DNA of 64,000 nt, taken from NCBI RefSeq assembly GCF_026339735.1, contig NZ_JAPEQG010000001.1:6718501-6782500 (forward strand), written 5' to 3'. Within the stretch, counting starts at the first letter, position 1. Every line of letters starts with the position of its first letter. This DNA comes from Streptomyces sp. NBC_01669 (GTDB lineage Bacteria; Actinomycetota; Actinomycetes; Streptomycetales; Streptomycetaceae). The position numbers and the translations under genes are program-made. The notes below the pieces were generated by a model, which had not been told where the DNA came from, did no database searches, and worked only from the letters and a program-made list of their open reading frames with translations. Shown one piece after another: positions 48,519 to 57,669 of the stretch.

Positions 48519-49136
48519 GTGACCGAATCCCGCACACAGGCGACGAGGAAGATCATCCTGATGACGTCGGTGTCCCTCGACGGATTCATCGAGGGACCTG
48601 ACCGCGACATCGGCTGGCACCTCGTCGACGACGAACTGCACCACCACTTCAACGAAGAGCTCAGCACCATGGGCGGCTTCCTCACCGGACGCGTCACCCA
48701 CGAGCTCATGGCGGACTTCTGGCCCACCGCCGACGCCGACCCCGCCAACGCCGGACCCGTCGCGGACTACGCCCGAATCTGGCGGGACATGCCCAAAACC
48801 GTGTTCTCCCGGACCCTGGAAACCACCGACTGGAACACCACCGTCCTACGCGAGGTCGACCCCGAACAGATCCGGGCACTCACCGCACAGCCCGGCGGCG
48901 ACCTGGCCCTCGGCGGCGCCGATCTCGCAGCGGCCTTCCGACAGCACGACCTGATCGACGAATACCGGATCTACGTCCACCCCGTACTCATCGGACGCGG
49001 CAAACCCCTGTTCCAGGCATCCGACACCAGAGCCGGCCTCCGCCTCGCCGGGACCCGCACCTTCGGCAACGGAGTCGTCCTCCTCCACCACCGGCGCGCC
49101 GACCCCATCCCGCCGGAGACCACCCCAGGACACTGA
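48519..49136 (+). CDS. Dihydrofolate reductase-like (RibD C-terminal domain) protein
   Basis: A 205-residue protein of the DHFR/RibD-C fold. Features are KIILMTSVSLDGFIEGPDRD at the N-terminus, GGFLTGRVTHELMADFWP, and GDLALGGADLAAAF with the nucleotide-binding Gly residues, then VHPVLIGRGKPLF. Members reduce pterin- or flavin-type substrates; the specific reaction is unknown. GTG 48519 gives a standard N-terminus; TATCGT lies 10 bases upstream, so the mRNA may be nearly leaderless. Aminopeptidase N follows 129 bases later. Confidence 0.88.
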   Translation: MTESRTQATRKIILMTSVSLDGFIEGPDRDIGWHLVDDELHHHFNEELSTMGGFLTGRVTHELMADFWPTADADPANAGPVADYARIWRDMPKTVFSRTLETTDWNTTVLREVDPEQIRALTAQPGGDLALGGADLAAAFRQHDLIDEYRIYVHPVLIGRGKPLFQASDTRAGLRLAGTRTFGNGVVLLHHRRADPIPPETTPGH

Positions 49137-49265
49137 CCCCGCGGACCCGCCGCGTGGAACCGCCCCGCCGACCCCGCCCCGCGTACGCACCCCGCGCACA
49201 CGCACCGGCTCAGCCCTGCGAGAACCCACCTGTGCACCCCCCATCCCATGCGGCAGAGTGGATCC

Positions 49266-51770
49266 ATGTCCGTACTGACGCGCGACGAAGCGCAGACCCG
49301 AGCCCAGTTCCTCGACGTGGACAAGTACACGATCGACCTCGATCTGACCACGGGAGACGACACCTTCGACTCCCGCACCGTCATCCAATTCACCGCACTC
49401 GCGGCCGGAGACACCTTCGTCGAGCTCAAGCCCGCCACCCTGCGCTCCATCACCCTCGACGGACAGCCCCTCGACCCAGCCGACCTCACCGAGAACCGGT
49501 TCCCCCTCACCGCACTCACCCCCGGCGCACACGAACTCCGCATCGACGCCGCCATGCGCTACTCCCGCACCGGCGAAGGCATGCACCGCTTCACCGACCC
49601 CACCGACGGCGAAACCTACGTCTACACCCAGCTCTTCATGGAAGACGTCCAACGCGTCTTCGCCGCATTCGACCAGCCCGACCTCAAGTCCGTCTTCGCC
49701 CTCACCGTCACCGCCCCCGAAAACTCGACCGTCCTCGGCAACGGCATCGCCGAACACACCGGCAACGGCCAGTGGACCATCGCCCCCACCCCACTGATCT
49801 CCACCTACCTCGTCGCCGTCGCCGCCGGACCCTGGCACTCCGTCACCACCGAGCACGCCGGACTGCCCTTCGGCATACACTGCCGCCGCTCCCTCGCCCC
49901 CCACCTCGACGCCGACGCCGACGAAATCCTCGACATCACCCGCGCCTGCTTCGACCGCTTCCACGAAAAATTCGACGAGCCCTACCCCTTCGACTCCTAC
50001 GACCAGGCATTCGTCCCCGAATTCAACGCCGGCGCCATGGAGAACCCCGGACTCGTCACCTTCCGCGACGAATTCATCTACCGCTCCGCCGTCACCGACA
50101 CCGAACGCCAGACCCGCGGCATGGTCATCGCCCACGAAATGGCCCACATGTGGTTCGGCGACCTCGTCACCCTCGCCTGGTGGGACGACATCTGGCTCAA
50201 CGAGTCATTCGCCGAATACATGGGCTACCAGACCCTCGCCGAAGCCACCCGCTTCACCGACACCTGGGTCGACTTCGGCGTCGCCCGCAAGGGCTGGGGA
50301 TACGACGCCGACCAGCGTCCCACCACCCACCCCGTCGCCCCCGACCCCGCCGCCGTCCCCGACACCGCATCCGCGATGCTCAACTTCGACGGCATCTCCT
50401 ACGCCAAGGGCGCATCCGCCCTCCGCCAGCTCGTCACCTGGCTCGGCGAAAAGGACTTCCTGGCCGGCATCAACACCCATTTCGCCCGCCACAAATTCGG
50501 CAACGCCACCCTCGCCGACTTCATCGACAACCTCGCCTCCGCCACCGACCGCGACGTCCACGCCTGGGCAGACCAATGGCTCCGCACCACCGGCGTCGAC
50601 ACCCTCACCCCCCACGTCGAAGAAGCCGACACCACCTGGTCCCTCACCGTCGACCACCACGGCACCCGCCCCCACCGCATCGCCGTCGGCGCCTACGACC
50701 ACACCCTCGACACCCAGCCGGGCCCCGACCAGCTCGTCCTCCGCGACCGCTTCGAACTCGACATCCCCCAGGACGGCACCCCCACCACCCGCCCCGGCCG
50801 CCGCCCCGCCCTTCTCGTCCTCAACGACGGCGACCTCACCTACGCCAAGATCCGCCCCGACGCATCCTCCTGGAACACCGTCGTACGCAGCCTCTCCGGC
50901 ATCCCCGACGCCCTCACCCGAGCCGTCATCTGGAACAGCGCCCGCGACATGGTCCGCGACGGCGAACTCGACCCCGCCACCTACCTCGAAACCGCCCGCA
51001 CCCACCTCCCGTACGAAACCGACCTCGCCCTCCTCCAAGGCGTCCTGGGCTTCGCCGGCACCCAGATCGCCGCACGCTACGTCACCCCCGAAAACCGCCC
51101 CGCAGCCCTCGCCACCCTCACCTCCCTCTGCCGCGACCTCATCCGCCGCACAGAAGACGGCACCAGCCCCGGCCTCCGACTCACCGCCGTACGCCACCTC
51201 ATCGACGCCGCCACCCAACCCGACACCATCCAGACCTGGCTCACCGACGGCACCGTTCCCGGCGGACCCGAACTCGACCCCGAACTCCGCTGGCGCATCC
51301 TCACCCGCCTCGCCACCCTCGGCGCCATCGACGAAAGCACCATCGCCACCGAACTCGAGAACGACCCCAGCGCCACCGGACAGGAAGGCGCCGCCCGCTG
51401 CCGCGCCGCCCTCCCCACCCCCGAAGCCAAAGCCGCCGCCTGGGACGCCCTGTTCAACGACGACACCCTCTCCAACTACCTCTTCAACGCCACCGCACAA
51501 GGCTTCTGGCAAGCCGAACAGACCGACCTCACCAGCGACTACGTCCCCCGCTACTACCCGGACGCCACCCAACTCGCCACCCGCCGAGGCCCCGCCATCG
51601 CCGAAGCCGCCGGACGCCACGCCTTCCCCACCTACGCGATCACCGCCGACAACCTCCACCTCGGCGAACAAGCACTGGACGGCAACACCCTCATCCCCGC
51701 ACTGCGCCGCAAGCTCGCCGACCAGATCGACGACCTCCGCCGCGCCCTCGCCGTACGCAACGCCCACTGA
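49266..51770 (+). CDS. pepN: Aminopeptidase N
   Basis: An 834-residue M1-family zinc aminopeptidase that removes N-terminal residues from peptides in the cytoplasm. The exopeptidase motif is GAMENPGL. The zinc site is H290-E291-xx-H294 in VIAHEMAHMWFGDLV, with the distal Glu in WLNESFAEYMGYQ. A C-terminal ERAP1-like helical domain fills the last 300 residues. ATG 49266 gives the usual MSVLTRDEA start. The coding strand is extremely C-rich at third positions, as in the following two genes. Confidence 0.96.
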   Translation: MSVLTRDEAQTRAQFLDVDKYTIDLDLTTGDDTFDSRTVIQFTALAAGDTFVELKPATLRSITLDGQPLDPADLTENRFPLTALTPGAHELRIDAAMRYSRTGEGMHRFTDPTDGETYVYTQLFMEDVQRVFAAFDQPDLKSVFALTVTAPENSTVLGNGIAEHTGNGQWTIAPTPLISTYLVAVAAGPWHSVTTEHAGLPFGIHCRRSLAPHLDADADEILDITRACFDRFHEKFDEPYPFDSYDQAFVPEFNAGAMENPGLVTFRDEFIYRSAVTDTERQTRGMVIAHEMAHMWFGDLVTLAWWDDIWLNESFAEYMGYQTLAEATRFTDTWVDFGVARKGWGYDADQRPTTHPVAPDPAAVPDTASAMLNFDGISYAKGASALRQLVTWLGEKDFLAGINTHFARHKFGNATLADFIDNLASATDRDVHAWADQWLRTTGVDTLTPHVEEADTTWSLTVDHHGTRPHRIAVGAYDHTLDTQPGPDQLVLRDRFELDIPQDGTPTTRPGRRPALLVLNDGDLTYAKIRPDASSWNTVVRSLSGIPDALTRAVIWNSARDMVRDGELDPATYLETARTHLPYETDLALLQGVLGFAGTQIAARYVTPENRPAALATLTSLCRDLIRRTEDGTSPGLRLTAVRHLIDAATQPDTIQTWLTDGTVPGGPELDPELRWRILTRLATLGAIDESTIATELENDPSATGQEGAARCRAALPTPEAKAAAWDALFNDDTLSNYLFNATAQGFWQAEQTDLTSDYVPRYYPDATQLATRRGPAIAEAAGRHAFPTYAITADNLHLGEQALDGNTLIPALRRKLADQIDDLRRALAVRNAH

Positions 51771-51815
51771 CCCCGCAACCCCGCACCACCCCCACAACCA
51801 CACACCGCACCACCC

Positions 51816-51855
51816 GTGCCCGGCCCACCCTCACCACCGAGGGGAAGCCGGGCAC
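51816..51855 (+). terminator. Terminator after pepN
   Basis: A 9-bp stem GTGCCCGGC/GCCGGGCAC (51816-51824 with 51847-51855) with a 22-base loop, 45 bases past the pepN stop. Confidence 0.65.
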
Positions 51856-52004
51856 ACCCATACCACCACCGCCCCCCACCACCACCCCCACAGCCACCAC
51901 CCGTCCCCCTTTCGAGTTCAGATCACCCAGCTCACCGGCCGCGACACCAGAAACCCGGACAAGCTGACACGTCCACCCACGCGCGCCCGAAGGACCCCAC
52001 CACC

Positions 52005-53411
52005 ATGTCCACCCCGCCCCTCGCCGGAGGCACCACCGGCCCCGCCGCCCTACGCCCCCTCCTCGACACCGTCCTCACCGCACTCCACGACGGAGCCCAA
52101 CAACGCCACGGCCCCCTACCCGCCGGCGGACCCCGCACCGTCACCGACCACATACACCACGCCACCCACCCCCTCATCCCCGACCACGGCACCGGCCCCC
52201 ACCACGCCCTCCGCACCCTCATCACCGCACTCGCCCAAGGCGCCGCAGACCCCGCACACCCCCACTGCACCGCCCACCTCCACACCCCACCCCTCGCACT
52301 CGCCGCAGCCGCCGACCTCGCCGCCTCCGCCCTCAACCCCTCCATGGACTCCTGGGACCAAGCACCCGCAGCCTCAACCCTCGAAACCGACACCACCACC
52401 GCACTCGCCGCCGAGATCTACCCCCACCAACCCCACCCCGACGCCCTCATCACCACCGGCGGCACCGAAGCCAACCAGCTCGCCCTCCTCCTCGCCCGCG
52501 AACGCCACGGCGCCGTACAGACCCTCACCGGCGCCAACGCCCACCACAGCATCACCCGCGCCGCCTGGCTCCTCGGCCTCCCCGAACCCCACACCATCCC
52601 CGCCCCCACCGGCGTCATGGACCTCACGGCACTCGAAGAAGCCCTCACCCGGCTCCACAGCCCCCACCGTGCCCTCTTCGTAACCGCCACCGCAGGCACC
52701 ACCGACACCGGCCAGATCGACCCCCTCGACGACATCGCCGACCTCTGCACCACCCACGGCGCCGAACTCCACATCGACGCCGCCTACGGCGGACCACTCC
52801 TCTTCAGCCCCACCCACCGCACCAAAATCCACGGCCTCGACCGCGCCCACAGCGTCACCCTCGACCTCCACAAACTCGGCTGGCAGCCCGCATCAGCCGG
52901 CATCCTCGCCGTCCCCGACCACCACCACCTCCACCCGCTCCACCACCAGGCCCCCTACCTCAACGCCCACGACGACACCCAAGCCGGCCTCCCCGACCTC
53001 CTCGGCCGCTCACTGCGCACCACCCGCCGACCCGACGCACTCAAAATCGCCGTCACCCTCCAAGCCCTCGGCCGCACCGGACTCGCCGACCTCATCGACC
53101 ACACCATCAACACCGCCCACCAACTCGCAGACCTCATCACCCACACACCCACCCTCGACCTCTACCAACCACCCACCATCACCACCGTCCTCTTCCGCCC
53201 CACCAACGCCACCGACCGCACCGTCGCCACCGTCCGCCGCACCCTCCTCACCACCGGCCAAGCCGTCCTCGGCCGCGCCCACGCCGACAACCACCTCTGG
53301 CTCAAAGTCACCCTCCTCAACCCCCACACCACCCGTCACGACCTCCAAACCCTCCTCGACCTCATCACCCACCTCACCCACACAGTCCAGAAAGGCAACC
53401 CACCCCGATGA
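52005..53411 (+). CDS. PLP-dependent decarboxylase, DesA-like (lysine/diamino acid)
   Basis: A 468-residue group II PLP decarboxylase. The cofactor Lys is in TLDLHKLGWQPAS, TTGGTEANQLALLLARE binds the PLP phosphate, HIDAAYGGPLLF holds the pyridine-binding Asp, and NPSMDSWDQAPAA is the substrate-side loop. Together with the next gene it resembles DesA of desferrioxamine synthesis (lysine to cadaverine), but 2,4-diaminobutyrate cannot be excluded. The stop overlaps the hydroxylase start by four bases. No DmdR1-type iron box was found by eye in the 234 bases upstream. Confidence 0.88.
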   Translation: MSTPPLAGGTTGPAALRPLLDTVLTALHDGAQQRHGPLPAGGPRTVTDHIHHATHPLIPDHGTGPHHALRTLITALAQGAADPAHPHCTAHLHTPPLALAAAADLAASALNPSMDSWDQAPAASTLETDTTTALAAEIYPHQPHPDALITTGGTEANQLALLLARERHGAVQTLTGANAHHSITRAAWLLGLPEPHTIPAPTGVMDLTALEEALTRLHSPHRALFVTATAGTTDTGQIDPLDDIADLCTTHGAELHIDAAYGGPLLFSPTHRTKIHGLDRAHSVTLDLHKLGWQPASAGILAVPDHHHLHPLHHQAPYLNAHDDTQAGLPDLLGRSLRTTRRPDALKIAVTLQALGRTGLADLIDHTINTAHQLADLITHTPTLDLYQPPTITTVLFRPTNATDRTVATVRRTLLTTGQAVLGRAHADNHLWLKVTLLNPHTTRHDLQTLLDLITHLTHTVQKGNPPR

Positions 53412-54817
53412 CCGACCGACCCACCCCCGACCCCGGCCAGCCACACGACCTCGTCGGCATCGGCATCGGCCCCTTCAACCTCTCCCTCGCCGCCCTCGCC
53501 CACGGCATCCACCCCCTCGCCGCGACCTTCTACGAACAACGCCCCGCCTTCCACTGGCACCCCGGACTCCTCATCGACGGCTCCAGCCTCCAAGTCCCCT
53601 TCCTCGCCGACCTCGTCACCCTCGCGGACCCCTCAAGCCCCTGGACCTTCCTCAACTACCTACGCAGCCGCGACCGCCTCTTCCCCTTCTACTTCGCCGA
53701 GCGCTTCCACATCCAACGCGCCGAATACGACGCCTACTGCCGCTGGGTCACCGACCAACTCCCCGGACTCCACTTCAGCCACCAAGTCGACGCCATCCGC
53801 TGGAACGCCGAACGAACCCTCTACGAAGTCGACTTCACCCAACTCGACACCGACGGCGAAGCCGAAGCCCTGGGCCGCGCCTACACCCGCCACATCGCCC
53901 TCGGCATCGGCACCGAACCCTTCGTCCCCGAACCCCTCCAACCCCTCGCCCAAGCCGAATCCGTCCCCGTCATCCACTCCGCCGACTACCTCCACCACCG
54001 CGAACAACTCCTCCAGGCCGAACACATCACCGTCATCGGCTCCGGCCAATCAGGCGCCGAAATCTTCCTCGACCTCCTCCGCGCCCGCCCCGCCGGACAC
54101 GAAAAACTCCACTGGCTCGCCCGCACCGGCGCCTTCGCCCCCATGGAGTACTCAAAACTCGGCCTCGAACACTTCACCCCCGACTACAGCCGCTACTTCC
54201 ACGCACTCCCCGAATCCGTACGCGACGAACTCGTCCCCCACCAATGGCAACTCCACAAAGGCATCGACGCCGACACCATCGCCGCCATCCACGACGAGCT
54301 CTACCGACGCACCCTCCATGGCGGCTGGCCCGACACCACCCTCACCCCCGGCGTCCACGTGCGCACCGCCGGCCGCCTCGCCAACACCCGCGTCGAACTC
54401 CACCTCGAACACACCCAACAGAACACCCGCACCCGCCTCACCACCGACGCCGTCGTCCTCGCCACCGGCTACCGCGAACGCCCCCTCGACCGCCTCCTCA
54501 CCGGCCTCACCCCCCACATCCGCCGCGACGCCGCCGGACGACCCCGCATCGACGACCAGTTCCGCCTCGAACTCGACCCCACCGTCACCGGCAACATCTA
54601 CGTACAGAACGCCGAACGCCACACCCACGGCGTCGGCGCCCCCGACCTCGGACTCGCCGCCTGGCGCAGCGCCACCATCCTCAACAACCTCACCCGGACC
54701 AACGCCTACCCCCTCCCACAACGCACCGCCTTCACCACCTTCGGCCTCACCCCCCAGAACACCCCCCACATCCCCCACCAGCACCCCGCCCTCATCCCCC
54801 TCGTCCAAGGCAACTGA
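53408..54817 (+). CDS. Lysine/cadaverine N-monooxygenase, DesB/IucD-like
   Basis: A 469-residue flavin N-hydroxylase that makes the hydroxylamine used in hydroxamate siderophores. The FAD motif is LVGIGIGPFNLSLAAL, the NADPH motif ITVIGSGQSGAEIFLDLL, and the C-terminal motif VVLATGYRERPLD. LLIDGSSLQVPFLADLVTL is the typical substrate region. ATGA overlap with the decarboxylase gene shows coupling. The acyltransferase (DesC) and NIS synthetase (DesD) that normally follow are absent; an insertion-derived element lies 90 bases downstream. The gene pair may work with unlinked partners. Confidence 0.92.
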   Translation: MTDRPTPDPGQPHDLVGIGIGPFNLSLAALAHGIHPLAATFYEQRPAFHWHPGLLIDGSSLQVPFLADLVTLADPSSPWTFLNYLRSRDRLFPFYFAERFHIQRAEYDAYCRWVTDQLPGLHFSHQVDAIRWNAERTLYEVDFTQLDTDGEAEALGRAYTRHIALGIGTEPFVPEPLQPLAQAESVPVIHSADYLHHREQLLQAEHITVIGSGQSGAEIFLDLLRARPAGHEKLHWLARTGAFAPMEYSKLGLEHFTPDYSRYFHALPESVRDELVPHQWQLHKGIDADTIAAIHDELYRRTLHGGWPDTTLTPGVHVRTAGRLANTRVELHLEHTQQNTRTRLTTDAVVLATGYRERPLDRLLTGLTPHIRRDAAGRPRIDDQFRLELDPTVTGNIYVQNAERHTHGVGAPDLGLAAWRSATILNNLTRTNAYPLPQRTAFTTFGLTPQNTPHIPHQHPALIPLVQGN

Positions 54818-54838
54818 CCCCCCGCACCCACAACAAAA

Positions 54839-54871
54839 GGCGGCCGCCCCCTCAAAGAGGAGACGGCCGCC
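54839..54871 (+). terminator. Terminator after the hydroxylase gene
   Basis: An 8-bp stem GGCGGCCG/CGGCCGCC (54839-54846 with 54864-54871), 21 bases past the stop. Confidence 0.65.
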
Positions 54872-54953
54872 CCACCCACCCAGCCGCTGGTGCCGGGAGG
54901 GGCACCAGGGCGTGTATCGAAAGTAGATCTTGGTCGTGGGATGATCTTGGTTC

Positions 54954-55146
54954 GTGGCACGTGGAGATCTGACGGACGAGCAATGGGCGGTGCTGGAGCC
55001 GTTGTTGCCGAGGGGCAAGAAGCAGGGCCACCCGCTGACGCATCAATCGCCTCAAGAGACATCGAGCCGTGGCCACCAGGTACGACAAACTCGCGGTCCG
55101 CTACAGGGCTACCGTCCTCGTTGCCGCCATCAACGAGTGGTTGTGA
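54954..55146 (+). pseudogene. IS5-family transposase, internally deleted
   Basis: The N-terminus (from GTG 54954) is a normal IS5-type start: MARGDLTDEQWAVLEPLLPR, then GKKQGHPL. The frame then shifts directly to the family's C-terminal end, LKRHRAVATRYDKLAVRYRA and LVAAINEWL, stopping at 55144-55146. The whole catalytic core is gone, so movement would need a transposase supplied in trans. Confidence 0.88.
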
Positions 55147-55672
55147 CGTACTGGTCCGACGACAACTCGAACACCCGTACTCGCCGACCGCAGGTGGGAT
55201 TGACGGTCTCACGGACCGGATGCATCCCCAGTTTGGTCATGATCCGTTCGGAGGCGTCGTTGCCCACTTGAGTGATGCTGACGATCCGCTCCAGCCCTCG
55301 CTCTTCGAACCCGAACCGTACAGCGGCCGCGGCGGCCTCGGTGGCCAAGCCCTGCCCCCAGTGGGAACGTCCCAGCCGCCAGCCGACCTCAACCGCCGGC
55401 AGTACCTCCGGCAAGAAGTCGGGCACCGAAAGGCCGGTGAACCCGGCCAGCTCGCCAGTGGACCGGATCTCCACGGCGAACAGGCCGAAGCCCTGCGACT
55501 CCCACTCGCTCTCCCATGCATGGACCCCGCCGCGAGTCTGCTGTTCGTCACGGACGCTGCCGTCACGGATCCACCGCATGACCTCGGGGTCGGCATTCAC
55601 GGCAGCCATGGGTGCAACGTCTTCCTCGCGCCAGCGACGCAGGATCAAACGGGGAGTCTCAAGCGTGACCAT
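55130..55672 (-). CDS. GNAT-family acetyltransferase (RimJ/RimL type), element passenger
   Basis: A 180-residue GNAT N-acetyltransferase. Features are LETPRLILRRWREEDVAPM at the N-terminus, VEVGWRLGRSHWGQGLATEA, which contains the acetyl-CoA pyrophosphate loop, and ITQVGNDASERIMTKLGMHP, which is motif B. It is typical of RimJ/RimL-like enzymes that acetylate protein N-termini or small molecules, including drugs. The ATG gives a family-standard start. Its 3' end overlaps the transposase remnant, so the last few residues (DQYVTTTR) come from insertion-sequence DNA. The substrate is unknown. Confidence 0.88.
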   Translation of the reverse strand: MVTLETPRLILRRWREEDVAPMAAVNADPEVMRWIRDGSVRDEQQTRGGVHAWESEWESQGFGLFAVEIRSTGELAGFTGLSVPDFLPEVLPAVEVGWRLGRSHWGQGLATEAAAAAVRFGFEERGLERIVSITQVGNDASERIMTKLGMHPVRETVNPTCGRRVRVFELSSDQYVTTTR

Positions 55673-55735
55673 CCAATCATTCTGGATCACAAATGGGCTC
55701 TCCGCCATCCTCGCCAGGCACTTTCGATACACGCC

Positions 55736-57535
55736 CTAGAACACCGGCACACCATCACGCGTCAGCCGCCAGTCCACCGAAGCGAACTGCGCACCATCCA
55801 CCGAACCCTTCGCCTGCACCCAGCCGATGATCGTGTTCCGGATCTCCTCCGAATTCGCCCACAGTTGCTTCGCACCCGGCACATGCGGGAAATTACCCCC
55901 ACCGCTCGCCCGATAATTATTCACCGCCAGCACGAACTCCGCCGCCGGATCGATCGCCTTGCCCTCGAACGACAGATTCACAATCCGCGAACCATTCGGC
56001 TTCGCAATATCGATCTCATACGTCAGACCCGACACCGCGTCATAGTTGTAGTCCGGCGTGTTGCCCGCATTCGTCAACTTCGCCGTATCCACCGGAGCAC
56101 CCGCAGCCGTCTGCACGTAATACCGCGCCGAGAACTCCAGATAATCCTTGATCTGCGCACCCGTCAGCAACCGTGCCTCAAGCGTGTTCTCGAACGGATA
56201 CAGCCCCGCCGCATCCTTGATCGTCACATTCCCCGCCGGAATCTGCGCCGTACGGGAGAAACACGACGCCTGCGACAGCACAGGCAACGACGCGTACGCG
56301 CCACCCGCCAGAGCCGCCTTCACCGTCTCCGCCTGAACCACATTGATCAGATCGATGATCGGCTCGTCCTTCCAGGCCGCCTCCGCCGTCGTCATCGCCG
56401 CCGTCGACGTACCGATCACCTGATTGACGTACGCCACAACCTTCTTGTGCTCATCCGCCAACAACCCCGTGATCTTCGGGTCCTCCGCCACCACGTTCGA
56501 GTTCAACACCCGCGAACCCGCACCCTCCACCACCCAGCGGCCCTTCTCCCACACCAGATCGAAGTCGAACAGCGTCAACCGCTGCCCCCACTTCAACGGC
56601 TCGGAGAGCACCACCTTCTTGCCCGTCTCCTTGTTCTCCACGAAGTACTCGGGGATCTCCAGGTGAGCATGACCGACAAGAATCGCATCGATACCCGGCA
56701 CCTGCTCCGCCACCAGAGCCGCCGCGTTCTCCACGTACGGAACCTGGTCACCGTACGACGACGTCCCACTGGTCCCCGAATGCGCCGACACGATCACGAC
56801 ATCCGCCCCCATGGACCGAAGCCGCGGCACGAACTTCGCCGCCTGCTCCTCCAACCCCGGGAACACCATCCTGCCGCTGACATTCGCCTTGTCCCAGATC
56901 GCGATCCCCGGGTTCGTCAGACCCAGAATCGCCACCTTCACATCCCGACCGTGCGGCGTACGCATCCGCTTGATCACATACGGGGCGAACGCCGGCTGCA
57001 ACGTCTTCGCATCCAGCGCGTTCGCACCCAGCAGCGGAAAATCACACTGCTCCTCGAACTTCCGCAGCACCGGAATGCCGTAGTTGAACTCATGGTTGCC
57101 CAGTGCCGCCGCGTCATACCCGATCGCGTTCATCGCCTGCGCCATCGGATGCACCGGACCACGCTGCGCCGTGATCGGATCGATCTTCGCGTAGTAATAC
57201 GAAAGCTGAGTGCCCTGGATCGTGTCACCCGCATCGATCATCAGGGTGTTGTGACGGCCCTTCTCCGCACGGACCTGCTCCACCAGCGTCGAGATCTTCG
57301 CCAGACCCACATCGTTGTGCGCCTTGTCGTCGAACTCCTTGTCCGTGAAGTAGTCCCAGTTGAAGACATTCCCATGCAGATCGGTCGTACCCATCACCGT
57401 GAACGAGTACCGCTTCGGCGGACGCCCGGACCCGCGACCCTGGGCCTCGGCAGGCACAGCCACACCCCCAGCCATCGCCACACCGGCCCCGGCCGCAGCC
57501 GATGTGCCCAGGAACGTCCTACGGTTCAGCGGCAT
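55736..57535 (-). CDS. Tat-exported 5'-nucleotidase / 2',3'-cyclic phosphodiesterase family protein
   Basis: A 599-residue secreted metallophosphoesterase. The twin-arginine leader LNRRTFLGTSAAAGAGVAMA ends near PAEAQ. The catalytic domain has TTDLHGNVFNWDY, IDAGDTIQGTQLSYYY, ALGNHEFNYG and LVGHAHLEIPEYF (metal ligands). The 5_nucleotid_C domain follows with YPFENTLEARLLTG and AVNNYRASGGGNF. It would release nucleosides and phosphate outside the cell. ATG 57535 is preceded by GGGAG. The TAG stop is contributed by the inverted repeat of the adjacent mobile element, so the last residues should be compared with relatives. Confidence 0.93.
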   Translation of the reverse strand: MPLNRRTFLGTSAAAGAGVAMAGGVAVPAEAQGRGSGRPPKRYSFTVMGTTDLHGNVFNWDYFTDKEFDDKAHNDVGLAKISTLVEQVRAEKGRHNTLMIDAGDTIQGTQLSYYYAKIDPITAQRGPVHPMAQAMNAIGYDAAALGNHEFNYGIPVLRKFEEQCDFPLLGANALDAKTLQPAFAPYVIKRMRTPHGRDVKVAILGLTNPGIAIWDKANVSGRMVFPGLEEQAAKFVPRLRSMGADVVIVSAHSGTSGTSSYGDQVPYVENAAALVAEQVPGIDAILVGHAHLEIPEYFVENKETGKKVVLSEPLKWGQRLTLFDFDLVWEKGRWVVEGAGSRVLNSNVVAEDPKITGLLADEHKKVVAYVNQVIGTSTAAMTTAEAAWKDEPIIDLINVVQAETVKAALAGGAYASLPVLSQASCFSRTAQIPAGNVTIKDAAGLYPFENTLEARLLTGAQIKDYLEFSARYYVQTAAGAPVDTAKLTNAGNTPDYNYDAVSGLTYEIDIAKPNGSRIVNLSFEGKAIDPAAEFVLAVNNYRASGGGNFPHVPGAKQLWANSEEIRNTIIGWVQAKGSVDGAQFASVDWRLTRDGVPVF

Positions 57536-57669
57536 CTCGTCTCCCACAGATCAGATCTCGCAGTACACAACGCGCGTAGATAATGACTCACCCGCCGCCC
57601 CACGCAACACCCCTTGCAGGTTTCTATCTGATGACCACACGGGTCGAACCCCAATGCCACAGTGAACCC

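Larger units (their letters stand above)
54907..55737. mobile_element. IS5-type element with perfect 18-base TIRs carrying an acetyltransferase
   Basis: AGGGCGTGTATCGAAAGT at 54907-54924 is repeated exactly in inverted form at 55720-55737. Between them are the two ends of an IS5-type transposase joined by an internal deletion, and a complete GNAT gene on the opposite strand. The total is 831 bases. No target duplication is evident, which suggests recombination after insertion. The right repeat overlaps the stop codon of the neighbouring 5'-nucleotidase gene. Confidence 0.85.

Noticed and set aside
49154..51967. A 937-codon frame overlapping pepN
   Set aside because: Same-strand shadow frame made of Arg/Pro/His only; PepN motifs are in the other frame.
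51771..52004. Search for a DmdR1-type iron box before the DesA-like gene
   Set aside because: No palindrome resembling TTAGGTTAGGCTAACCTAA was found by eye.
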